Position numbers and translations under genes: made by a program. From a virus: 46,702 bases of DNA. The notes below the pieces were generated by a model. The model worked only from the letters and a program-made list of their open reading frames with translations. It searched no databases and had not been told where the DNA came from. Shown one piece after another: positions 17,237 through 24,548 of this stretch (position 1 is the first letter of the stretch; the number at the start of each line of letters is the position of its first letter). The stretch is from positions 1-46,702 of the IMG/VR virus record IMGVR_UViG_3300021378_001736; one strand, 5' to 3'.

Positions 17237-18533
17237 AATGTACAACCTGTATTCCCATTGTGCTAGGAAGTTTTCTCCAAGGATCAACTACCACACTACC
17301 TGGTGCAAACTGTATTGATGAACCGTTTGCTGTTTCTACAGTTAAGGCTTCATCTGCCTGCGATACATTTTTGTTATCGTACCACCCTGGTACGTTATCT
17401 AATTGGTCTCCGTAGGTTATTTGCGGATTATGAGCCAACAAATAAACTGCTGGATTTTCTAATATTTCTTGGGGAGGTATCTCACCACAAACTTCATCAT
17501 AATAATAAAGTTGTGTTCCCAATTTTTCTACATAGTGTCCAACTAACATACTGCTCGAACCTGCTTCATAAGGCACTAACGGTTTGTATGCTTTTCCAAC
17601 TATAATAATTGGCAATGCAGGTACTTCCCCATAAACAGGGTGTACGTCACTTGCCAGTTCTACTAGTTTCTTTGCCATATTTTCTGCTTGTACTTCTCTA
17701 GAAAGCATCACAGCATCAAACAAATCATAACCTAAATCTAGTTCTTCTGCCATCCAACGTAGGGCAATGTTATCACGTGGGTGACAAGCACCTCCGTCTC
17801 CCATACCTGGCTTCATATAACCGGGTCCCATAATACGTCTATCACTAGTTGCAAGTGCATCACACACTAGTTCACTATTAATATTACCTTGCTTTTCAGC
17901 AACGTCTTGAATCATATTAACTAAACTTACTTTTGCAGATATAAATGTATTATAAAATACTTTGATACATTCACATTCGTCCCAAGTTCCAATTACATAC
18001 TTGGGGTCGTTCTGCATAATTGTTTTATAAAAGTCTACAAGTTCTTTTGCATCACCTGTTTCACTTCCATTTTCAGTTCCAATCATTACCATTTCTGGAT
18101 TAACCATATCCCACTTGACTGTGCCCATAGCAATTAAGTATGGATTATACACAAATCTAGCATTTGGTATTAGGTCAACCAGTTGCCCTCGAACTGTTCC
18201 GGGCAAGACTGTTGATATTAGGACTACTAACTGTTCTTTTGTCGCCACAGCATTTACCTGGCTAAGAACTTTTTTCACCGTCGAGTAGTCAAAGTCTTTA
18301 TTAGGTAAATGGCTGGTAGGTGCCTTGCCATCATATTGTGGGTCGTGGGGTGTTTCCACCGCAACAAATATAATATCTCTTCCTGTAACTGCTTCTTCTA
18401 GTGTTCCCACCATTGAAAAGTTATCAGGTTCTCTAGGATTGATATCATATCCTACAACGTGATGAACCTCGGCGACCATCTCGGCGCAGGCTTGTCCTAA
18501 CTTGCCAACACCAATAAATCCGATTGAGGCCAT
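17205..18533 (-). CDS. UDP-glucose/GDP-mannose dehydrogenase family protein
   Basis: The 442-residue protein starts with an NAD-binding GVGKLG loop (residues 8-13). It has the catalytic-Cys region GDGGACHPRDN (Cys 250) and a C-terminal UDP-binding-type domain ending in VVDPWR. The family oxidises the C6 of a nucleotide sugar to a uronate in two NAD-dependent steps. The CHPRD context differs slightly from the usual CxPKD. I start at ATG 18533, with AAGGAG before it, rather than at 18560. It is the first gene of a transcript led by a late-type promoter and a 16-base palindrome. It could supply a sugar acid to the glycosyltransferase-like proteins. Confidence 0.85.
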   Translation of the reverse strand: MASIGFIGVGKLGQACAEMVAEVHHVVGYDINPREPDNFSMVGTLEEAVTGRDIIFVAVETPHDPQYDGKAPTSHLPNKDFDYSTVKKVLSQVNAVATKEQLVVLISTVLPGTVRGQLVDLIPNARFVYNPYLIAMGTVKWDMVNPEMVMIGTENGSETGDAKELVDFYKTIMQNDPKYVIGTWDECECIKVFYNTFISAKVSLVNMIQDVAEKQGNINSELVCDALATSDRRIMGPGYMKPGMGDGGACHPRDNIALRWMAEELDLGYDLFDAVMLSREVQAENMAKKLVELASDVHPVYGEVPALPIIIVGKAYKPLVPYEAGSSSMLVGHYVEKLGTQLYYYDEVCGEIPPQEILENPAVYLLAHNPQITYGDQLDNVPGWYDNKNVSQADEALTVETANGSSIQFAPGSVVVDPWRKLPSTMGIQVVHYGNTRASAPR

Positions 18534-18553
18534 TCTCTTCTCCTTAAATTTAT

Positions 18554-18569
18554 ACAGCAATATTGCTGT
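18554..18569. repeat. perfect 16-bp palindrome in a leader
   Basis: ACAGCAATATTGCTGT is a perfect inverted repeat between the late-type promoter and the SD of the dehydrogenase gene. In RNA it would form a 6-bp stem with an ATAT loop near the 5' end of the transcript. It could stabilise the mRNA, tune translation or bind a dimeric protein. Confidence 0.6.
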
Positions 18570-18573
18570 CTAG

Positions 18574-18581
18574 TATTTATC
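18574..18581 (-). promoter_or_regulatory. late-type phage promoter (GATAAATA)
   Basis: GATAAATA on the minus strand matches the T4 late element at 7 of 8 positions. It lies in the short gap between the sulfotransferase and the dehydrogenase, about 40 bases upstream of the ATG at 18533. It would drive the dehydrogenase, oxygenase, radical SAM and GT10-like triplet genes. Confidence 0.6.
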
Positions 18582-18588
18582 AGGATAC

Positions 18589-19545
18589 TTAGACTTCTGT
18601 CAAATCGTCTGGATCTGTGGGGACAAATTGTGGCAGTCCTGTTTCTGGATCTGCTAATACGTTTCGATTGAAACCTGAGGGTTGAAATGGATACGATAAT
18701 TGATTGTGTAACATCAATTTGTGTCCTGTATTTATAACGTGTTGATATGTGTAAGGCAATTTGCTTACTGCTTCTTTATCTTCTTTTAACGGTATATCAT
18801 TAAATCCTCTACGCCAAATTAAATCTCTGTTAGTCCATTGTGTTGATCCTTTGTCAAATTCATAACCGAATGTTTTTGTGTCCCATTCGTAATTGGATCC
18901 TATAATATCTATTAGAGTACTATCCTCATTGTAAACATACTTGTAATCTATATCTCCCAAATTAGATTTATTATGATTTAAAGGTCTTTTGGATCTAAGT
19001 GTCTTAGCATCCACACCAAATTTTGTTTCCCATATCCACTGCCATTTTTGCCAAGCCGCCATCCAGCCACTTGGTTGTTTTAAATCTGCTAAGTGTTCAG
19101 GTCTAGTATTATAATCACCTATATAGTCTACTATAAACCTTCCTAATTCATCTACTAGATAAAATACTTGCGGTGTTTTGTGCATAGTCCAAGCAATATT
19201 GACAATCTGAGGATCTACCCAATCTATTTTTGAAGCAGGCTCACTGGGCCAGGAAGTGTATCTCCATTTTACCCAATAGTCGAAGTCCATATCTACTCCG
19301 TCTAATAACCCTGTTGTAATCCAACGCCACAAACTAACCTCTCTATCCCAAGGGTTTCTAATCATTGACATAACATAATGATTATCGTAACGTTCTTTTA
19401 AATAGTATTTGCCCATTACTGCTGGACTGAAGTCGTCGAATACAGGAGCAAAACTTTGGTCAGAATCCAGCATAGAGTATATGTGACTGGATGACCCTGT
19501 TCTGGGTAAGTGTAAGAATATAAATTTATCTAGTAACAAATACAT
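18589..19545 (-). CDS. sulfotransferase family protein
   Basis: The 318-residue protein opens with FLHLPRTGSSS (residues 10-20), matching the PAPS 5'-phosphosulfate loop. At residues 62-68 it has IRNPWDR, matching the 3'-phosphate-binding motif of sulfotransferases. Such enzymes move sulfate from PAPS to a hydroxyl or amine on a sugar, peptide or small molecule. It lies just upstream of the late promoter that drives the sugar dehydrogenase, so sulfation of the same glycan is plausible but unproven. The host must supply PAPS; no PAPS synthesis gene is seen here. Confidence 0.75.
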   Translation of the reverse strand: MYLLLDKFIFLHLPRTGSSSHIYSMLDSDQSFAPVFDDFSPAVMGKYYLKERYDNHYVMSMIRNPWDREVSLWRWITTGLLDGVDMDFDYWVKWRYTSWPSEPASKIDWVDPQIVNIAWTMHKTPQVFYLVDELGRFIVDYIGDYNTRPEHLADLKQPSGWMAAWQKWQWIWETKFGVDAKTLRSKRPLNHNKSNLGDIDYKYVYNEDSTLIDIIGSNYEWDTKTFGYEFDKGSTQWTNRDLIWRRGFNDIPLKEDKEAVSKLPYTYQHVINTGHKLMLHNQLSYPFQPSGFNRNVLADPETGLPQFVPTDPDDLTEV

Positions 19546-19553
19546 ACAAGTAT

Positions 19554-19874
19554 TTAACTAAGATTCTTTAAAGAGTCTGTTACTTTACCTTCAATAAATG
19601 ATTTTACTTTAGACACATTTACATATATGTCTATTTGTGATACCTTATCGTACAATTTAGGATCTTCAGCAAATGATATATCTACTGGAAAATCCATAGG
19701 CAATTCTTCATCTTTTAATTGATGAGGGGTAGTATTTCCATCTTCTCCTATTAAATGTACATCAACTTTTTCAAGGAATTGTTTAGGTATAGAAGACGGA
19801 AATACTGAATCGATAATGTCGATAAAGTCTTGATCCTTTTCCTTCGACATTAGTATAACTTTTGTTTTAGTCAC
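19554..19874 (-). CDS. hypothetical protein with uncertain start
   Basis: I do not recognise this product of up to 106 residues. It begins with a beta strand (KTKVILMSKEK), then a helix (DFIDIIDSVFPSSIP), an EKVDVHLIG strand and a C-terminal YVNVSKVKSFIEG region, suggesting a small alpha/beta domain. The frame begins at a GTG at 19874 with no good SD; an inner ATG at 19850 also lacks one. An ATG at 19897 in another frame starts MAFTKQL and stops after seven codons; a single missing base would join it smoothly to this frame. The gene may thus be slightly longer than drawn. Confidence 0.5.
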   Translation of the reverse strand: MTKTKVILMSKEKDQDFIDIIDSVFPSSIPKQFLEKVDVHLIGEDGNTTPHQLKDEELPMDFPVDISFAEDPKLYDKVSQIDIYVNVSKVKSFIEGKVTDSLKNLS

Positions 19875-19888
19875 AGTTGTTTTGTAAA

Positions 19889-19902
19889 AGCCATTTGTGG
19901 CT
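19889..19902 (-). terminator. weak hairpin, possible terminator
   Basis: On the minus strand AGCCA-CAAA-TGGCT forms a 5-bp stem with a 4-base loop followed by TTTT. It lies in the 56-base gap downstream of the gene ending at 19931. The stem is short and the T-run ends after 4 bases, so read-through is likely. The + strand also has a T-run (CTTTT). Confidence 0.3.
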
Positions 19903-19930
19903 CTTTTGCCCCTTTTATAATTTTAGGAAA

Positions 19931-20596
19931 TTAGCCTTCGAATATCGAAGAATCTTTTGAAGGTCTTCCTTTACCTTTTTTTGGCTTTAACTCAGGTGCA
20001 ATATCATATGCTTGTTGAACTTTTGCTTTAGCATCATTAATCATATTTTGCTTCATCTTTTCAGCATCTGCTTGTATGAGTTCTGCTTGTTGCAATAAGT
20101 TTCTTGCTATTGCTAATTGCTCTTCTTTGTTGTCCACATCTTGCTGTGGAGCATTTGCCATTTGTGCATCTACACTAGGCATAGTGTCCACACTAACACC
20201 ATCTTCATTAGCATTTGCTAATTGAGGTTTTTTTGCTTTTTCTTTTGCCGCGATATTTCCTAACTCTTTATTAAGTTCTGCTAGGTTAATTTCGTCTTTT
20301 GCGTTAGGTTGTAAAGTTACGTCTTTCGCTGGAACCTTTACTAGGAACTTGTTCAAGTGTAATGAAGATAAAACATTTTCACCATCACTTAGTGTACGTC
20401 TATCTAATACTTCTCCTAGATTTTCTGCTGTTTGACCTTCTATGCTGTTTAACACAGCAATAACTTCGTCTTGCACATATCCAGGTAAGTTATCAGGTTG
20501 CACAATTAATGCAAAGTCTTCATCGCCTGGGATTGAGTTGAAAATTACAATGGTTTTAGCACCGTTGTACTTTCCTAAATGTTTAATAACTGACAT
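19931..20596 (-). CDS. hypothetical coiled-coil phage protein
   Basis: This 221-residue protein has an ordered N-terminal half with a GAKTIVIFNSIPGDEDFALIV strand pair. An Ala/Gln/Lys-rich region of predicted coiled coil follows (IARNLLQQAELIQADAEKMKQ). The tail is basic (KPKKGKGRPSK), resembling an AT-hook-like GRP segment. I cannot name it. The 1-base spacing after the preceding gene, under the TATAAATA late promoter, suggests a structural or assembly-related protein. The tail could bind DNA or RNA. Confidence 0.5.
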   Translation of the reverse strand: MSVIKHLGKYNGAKTIVIFNSIPGDEDFALIVQPDNLPGYVQDEVIAVLNSIEGQTAENLGEVLDRRTLSDGENVLSSLHLNKFLVKVPAKDVTLQPNAKDEINLAELNKELGNIAAKEKAKKPQLANANEDGVSVDTMPSVDAQMANAPQQDVDNKEEQLAIARNLLQQAELIQADAEKMKQNMINDAKAKVQQAYDIAPELKPKKGKGRPSKDSSIFEG

Positions 20597-20597
20597 A

Positions 20598-20903
20598 TTA
20601 TTCTCCGTCTGTTTCTACAGCACCTTCTCCATCTTCGCCTTCAGGCTGATTGGCATCTGATACTGCTTTCAAGAACGTAAACAATTTGTCATAAACTGCT
20701 CCGACTTGTGTTAATTCTGCACCTCTAAATGCACCTCTACTACTTGCTAAGTCGACTACTGTCAAAAGACCATTTAAGTCTTGTAAACTTAGATTAATAG
20801 GAGCACCTTCTTCAGTACTACCTTCTGCATCCATAACTGGTGCTTCAGTTTCGACAGTTTCTACAATTTCTGTATCTGCCTTTTTCTTTGTTGATTTTGC
20901 CAT
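20598..20903 (-). CDS. small conserved phage protein
   Basis: The protein has 101 residues: a charged, low-complexity N-terminus, a central ordered part (NLSLQDLNGLLTVVDLASSRGAF) and an acidic tail. I associate this central segment with hypothetical proteins of marine T4-like phages, from memory only. It has an SD (AAGGAG) and is preceded by the only perfect TATAAATA in the window's gaps, so it is probably a late protein. The function is unknown. Confidence 0.6.
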   Translation of the reverse strand: MAKSTKKKADTEIVETVETEAPVMDAEGSTEEGAPINLSLQDLNGLLTVVDLASSRGAFRGAELTQVGAVYDKLFTFLKAVSDANQPEGEDGEGAVETDGE

Positions 20904-20935
20904 TTTAAAAAAACTCCTTAAGTTTGTTATATGAA

Positions 20936-20943
20936 TATTTATA
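20936..20943 (-). promoter_or_regulatory. late-type phage promoter (TATAAATA)
   Basis: The minus strand reads TATAAATA, identical to the T4 late promoter core, about 33 bases upstream of the ATG at 20903. It lies in the 48-base gap after the metallophosphoesterase gene and would drive the genes at 20598 and 19931, perhaps reading on to the sulfotransferase. Confidence 0.7.
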
Positions 20944-20951
20944 TACGTTGT

Positions 20952-21716
20952 TTATGATTCGAACGATAAAAAGGCATCAATTTCTAAGTCTTTGCCTTTT
21001 AATATTAAACCGCTAAGATGTCCGCCTTTGCCAGAACCCGTATCCATAAAGATAGTTGTACCACCTTGGTCATTGTTATAAACCAGTGGCTCTTTTAAAT
21101 TATCTTCAAAATCAGGTAATTCTTTGAAGGGACTTCTGTCGTGTCCAACTATTACAGTTTTGTCTTTTGGCACTTCGTCACACCAAGAATACAATCTTGC
21201 GTGATATTGTATACCTCTATACTCTGCTGTTCTACTAAAATCTACTTGTCCATACAGACAAAAATCTTTTTGAGATTTGGATAGTTTGTCAATTGGCTTG
21301 TCCCATATATCAGGCTTTATGCCTCCGTGGGCAAAATGACATTTACCTATATTAATGTAGTACTCAGAGTTATTATTATAAAACTCTAATAAGTCTTTGT
21401 ACACTTGTTGATTGTAATCTACTCTTTCAAGTGTCTTTTTCAACACTTTGCCTATTTTTATCTTGTTACCTTTACTCCATCTAATATTTTTATCATCGTG
21501 ATTGCCTATTAAAAAGCAACCTTCTTTGTTTTCTATAATAGTTTTAGCAAGTAAATAACATTCAATAGGCTTGTCACCATAGTCGACAATATCGCCTAAA
21601 CTTATAAGATATAATTTGTTTTGTTTTGCGTACTCGTAAGCATTTAGGAAGACATTATACATACCGTGTATATCTCCTAAAACTAATGCTCCTTTATATT
21701 TTCTAAAATCAATCAT
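20952..21716 (-). CDS. PPP-type metallophosphoesterase
   Basis: The 254-residue protein has all the metal-binding motifs of PPP-family phosphatases: GDIHG (residues 14-18), GDIVDYG (41-47) and GNHD (71-74). Later come the histidines in FAHGG and VIVGHD. The family includes phage lambda phosphatase and diadenosine tetraphosphatase ApaH. It may dephosphorylate proteins or hydrolyse nucleotides. It overlaps the amidinotransferase gene by 8 bases; a phosphatase acting on the amidinated product would be one reading of this pairing, but that is speculation. Confidence 0.85.
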   Translation of the reverse strand: MIDFRKYKGALVLGDIHGMYNVFLNAYEYAKQNKLYLISLGDIVDYGDKPIECYLLAKTIIENKEGCFLIGNHDDKNIRWSKGNKIKIGKVLKKTLERVDYNQQVYKDLLEFYNNNSEYYINIGKCHFAHGGIKPDIWDKPIDKLSKSQKDFCLYGQVDFSRTAEYRGIQYHARLYSWCDEVPKDKTVIVGHDRSPFKELPDFEDNLKEPLVYNNDQGGTTIFMDTGSGKGGHLSGLILKGKDLEIDAFLSFES

Positions 21717-22785
21717 ACCTTTCTAAAGTACCTTCTCTAACTAGGTCAGTACTCACACAATGTGGGCCACCGGCTAGTGTTCTCATATGACGCATTTGCA
21801 CTGGTATCGGTGTTACACCGTGTTTTTCCATTGCTTTCATTAATGGAACTTCTTCACTTGGTACTAAAACGTGTTGTGGATCTACACTTAACACATTCAT
21901 ACCAATCCAGGCACTCGCTGGTGCATAGTCTTCATAACAAGATTGTCCTACACACATATCACTAGTATACCATATTTTATCCCATTTGTCAAAGATTTTA
22001 GGTACTTTATCTTCGTCGACCCTATCAGCATTTAGTACTACTAGACCAGGTCTTAAAGGCATTATTGTACTGTCTACGTGGGCCCAACTGTATAAGTCGT
22101 ACATTTCGTGAACAGTAAACTCGGGTCCTAATGTGTTTCGTAACCATTGGGCACCCTTGGCATTACCTGTATTAGATATTAAATATAAAATATCATATCC
22201 ACATCTAATCAAATTCGCAGGGTCAAGTATAGGTTCATTGTTGTTTACACTTGGATCTCTGCCAGGTTGAATTCTGAATAAATCATCTTGAAGCATAGGT
22301 TTAGGCATAGGAAGCCAACTAGCACCTTGCATCATTTTGTCTTGAAACAATTTGTTAAACAAGAACGTTTCGTGGTATCTTGCTCTCAAACTCATAGCAC
22401 CTTCTATAATTTTGTCCCCTATAACTGTGACACTATCTCTAGGGCAATATGCTTCGTATTGGTCAGTAGTCCATAATCCATTAGAAACGTTACTAGTGAA
22501 GTCTACGTGGGTTAAATCGGGTCTATGAACCTTGACTCCAAAGTCTTCAAGTATATCAACTACACCATTTAAATCTTCTTCGGCTTCTTCATAAACTATT
22601 TCTGGATATCTGCCTTTTGGTATATTTGCATATTCCTCAGGACTAAGGTTTGCATAGTTTGTTGCGTGATGACTTAGGTCACCTTTTGGAATGTTAGCAC
22701 CTGCACTGGTGCCAATTATTATTTCTTTTAGGGGGTCCCACTCGTTACAGGACCAAAGATAATTGTTTTTATTGTTGTTTGACAT
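21709..22785 (-). CDS. amidinotransferase (glycine/inosamine type)
   Basis: The 358-residue protein begins with SCNEWDPLKEIIIG, a typical start in glycine and inosamine-phosphate amidinotransferases. It has the catalytic elements in order: an acidic YDILYL region, a His in WAHVDSTIMPLRPG and the nucleophilic Cys 343 in GGPHCVS. The family moves an amidino group from arginine to an amine. Its presence in a phage is uncommon. The acceptor is unknown and could be glycine, an aminocyclitol or an aminosugar. It is transcribed with the VWA gene and the phosphatase from the sigma70-type promoter at 24408. Confidence 0.85.
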   Translation of the reverse strand: MSNNNKNNYLWSCNEWDPLKEIIIGTSAGANIPKGDLSHHATNYANLSPEEYANIPKGRYPEIVYEEAEEDLNGVVDILEDFGVKVHRPDLTHVDFTSNVSNGLWTTDQYEAYCPRDSVTVIGDKIIEGAMSLRARYHETFLFNKLFQDKMMQGASWLPMPKPMLQDDLFRIQPGRDPSVNNNEPILDPANLIRCGYDILYLISNTGNAKGAQWLRNTLGPEFTVHEMYDLYSWAHVDSTIMPLRPGLVVLNADRVDEDKVPKIFDKWDKIWYTSDMCVGQSCYEDYAPASAWIGMNVLSVDPQHVLVPSEEVPLMKAMEKHGVTPIPVQMRHMRTLAGGPHCVSTDLVREGTLERYD

Positions 22786-23089
22786 TATCTATATTTACCG
22801 ATAATGCCTCCGCCATAGGATTTAGTTGTGGCGTTATACCTTGTTGTAAATTAATAAATTGAACCATATCATTGATGTTTGAAAAACTAACAATTAAATA
22901 TTCTTCGTTAATACTTTCAACGTTGTATAAACCATAAGAAACAGTTTGTTCTAAAGCATCATAAATTGTACCTATATCATCTGATTCAATTTTAATTCTG
23001 TTTAATAACATATTTGCATAAGTGTCTGTGCCTTTTAGACCTTCCATTCCTTTTGCATCAACTTTTAAAATTTTTGTAACTTTTAACAT
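22769..23089 (-). CDS. hypothetical protein
   Basis: I do not recognise this 106-residue protein. It has a MLKVTKILKVDAKG strand, a TIYDALEQTVSYGLYNV region and an EEYLIVSFSNINDMVQFINL strand-helix unit, consistent with a small alpha/beta fold. It starts 3 bases after the VWA gene ends, with a short SD-like AGT/GAG region, and overlaps the amidinotransferase start by 17 bases. It is probably translated with both. Confidence 0.5.
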   Translation of the reverse strand: MLKVTKILKVDAKGMEGLKGTDTYANMLLNRIKIESDDIGTIYDALEQTVSYGLYNVESINEEYLIVSFSNINDMVQFINLQQGITPQLNPMAEALSVNIDNVKQQ

Positions 23090-23092
23090 ATT

Positions 23093-24385
23093 TTACTCCG
23101 TAAACTCATATTTAATGTTCATTCCCCAAGGTGCTTCAGGATGTTGGCCCCCGTATCCACCACCGTGTATTACCCAAATAGTATCACAGTAAGTTTCGTC
23201 TCCCCAACTGCCCCAAGGATAACCATCTGTAAACACAACCAACTTGTTAGGCGTGTGGTCATCTTCTTTCATTTTATCAAAGAAGCAATCGAACTCAGTA
23301 CCACCGCCACCTTCTAATTCAAACTCATCAATCTCATCAATATTGAAAGGTGTAAACGTTTTCATTTCATAACATTCAGTATCAAAACAAGCAACGTTAA
23401 GTTTGAAGTTGCTAAAGGCTAACATAATACCTTTTACTTCACTTAGAAAATCTCTTAACATACCGTCCATAATTGAACCTGATGTATCAATCATACACGT
23501 TACATCTATTTCTTCTTGTGTATCTAACCCTGGAAGATAAACACCCTCATCTATACCTTTTCTGTTTGGTCGAGAGAATGTAAAATCATTTTTTATATAA
23601 CTTTTAATTTGACCGTCTAGTAATTCATTCCAAGCCATTTTAGGATTAGTTAAATCATTAATAATCTTTTTAACACCGTTTGGAACATTACCAGCACCAT
23701 TGGCTTTTGCTGAACTTAATACTGCTTCTTTTATTTCACTTTTAAGGTCTTTTCTTTCATCTTCTGACATAGTAACAGGACCTTTAGTAGGATCTTCATT
23801 TTTATTTCCTTTAGCACCTGCACCATTATCATCGCCTGGATCTAAATGTACATCAAGCAATTCTACACCCATTTGGTCTAATTCATCTTTTGCTTTTTCA
23901 TACAACTCGTCATAAATTTCTTCTGAAATTTTTCCTCTATACTGCCAATCGTGACATATAGGAAACTCATCAATCATTGCACCAACATTGCCTTCTACAA
24001 GGTCACCGTTTACACAAAAATCATTAGCAATATTCCATAGTCTAGGATGTCTGTCTCCTCGTCTACCCATATGGTCATATACATTGTGTAAGACTTCGTG
24101 TGCAATAAGGAAAACTAATTTGCTTATGCTGAGCATATTAACAAATTTTGCATTATAATATAAGTATCTGCCATCGGTTGCGGCAGTTGGACACCATTCA
24201 CTTGCATCTGCAATTTTTAATCTAGTTGCTAAGTTACCGAAAAAGCCGTGACTCATAAGCATTTTAACTCTTGCTTTGATTATTTTATCAAATGCTTCGT
24301 CTTTTTCTGCTTGACTAACCTCACCAATGAGGTTATCGAACTTATGTGCGTCTTGTTCTTGTTTTGGGTCTATTGCTGTGGTCAT
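23093..24385 (-). CDS. DUF2201-like putative metallopeptidase with VWA domain
   Basis: The 430-residue protein joins an N-terminal zinc-peptidase-like region with a C-terminal von Willebrand A domain. The first has HEVLHNVYDH (residues 96-105, HExxH plus a third His); the second has a DTSGS MIDAS motif at residues 300-304. This is the DUF2201 layout. VWA proteins of this kind commonly work with MoxR ATPases, and one lies immediately upstream. Together they may remodel or mature a target complex, perhaps inserting a metal or cleaving a protein. The GNKNEDP/AGAKG linker is likely flexible. It has its own sigma70-type promoter and a strong GTAGGAG SD. Confidence 0.8.
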   Translation of the reverse strand: MTTAIDPKQEQDAHKFDNLIGEVSQAEKDEAFDKIIKARVKMLMSHGFFGNLATRLKIADASEWCPTAATDGRYLYYNAKFVNMLSISKLVFLIAHEVLHNVYDHMGRRGDRHPRLWNIANDFCVNGDLVEGNVGAMIDEFPICHDWQYRGKISEEIYDELYEKAKDELDQMGVELLDVHLDPGDDNGAGAKGNKNEDPTKGPVTMSEDERKDLKSEIKEAVLSSAKANGAGNVPNGVKKIINDLTNPKMAWNELLDGQIKSYIKNDFTFSRPNRKGIDEGVYLPGLDTQEEIDVTCMIDTSGSIMDGMLRDFLSEVKGIMLAFSNFKLNVACFDTECYEMKTFTPFNIDEIDEFELEGGGGTEFDCFFDKMKEDDHTPNKLVVFTDGYPWGSWGDETYCDTIWVIHGGGYGGQHPEAPWGMNIKYEFTE

Positions 24386-24407
24386 AATTTGTTTCTCCTA
24401 CATTATA

Positions 24408-24435
24408 ATTATACGTCTTTTAGCATAAATGTCAA
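24408..24435 (-). promoter_or_regulatory. sigma70-type promoter for the VWA transcript
   Basis: On the minus strand TTGACA (24430-24435) is followed after 16 bases by TATAAT (24408-24413). The VWA ATG at 24385 is about 22 bases beyond the -10, giving a short leader with the SD. Both hexamers are perfect, and the 16-base spacing is one short of optimal. Confidence 0.75.
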
Positions 24436-24466
24436 CCATTAAATGTGGTCCATTTTAGATAAGGAT

Positions 24467-24537
24467 GGGGGGAAGTTGCCTTCCCCCCTATTTGCTCGAT
24501 TGTAGTATGTAGGTGTAGGAGTAACATACCGAGCAAA
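24467..24537 (-). ncRNA. structured intergenic RNA element (two hairpins)
   Basis: In minus-strand order, an outer stem TTTGCTCG/CGAGCAAA (8 bp) encloses an inner GTATGT/ACATAC stem with a 13-base loop. A 9-bp hairpin of GGGGGGAAG/CTTCCCCCC with a GCAA tetraloop follows. The first loop holds TACTCCTA. That is complementary over 8 bases to the MoxR gene's SD region and over 7 (CTCCTAC) to that of the VWA gene. The element fills most of the gap between these genes. It could be a terminator (no long T-run follows), a 3'-UTR stabiliser or an antisense regulator. The folding was done by eye. Confidence 0.55.
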
Positions 24538-24548
24538 ACTAGTTAAGC

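Noticed and set aside
24467-24488. The G6/C6 hairpin as an ordinary rho-independent terminator
   Set aside because: The stem is strong but no T-run follows on either strand, so I kept it as part of a structured element rather than a simple terminator.
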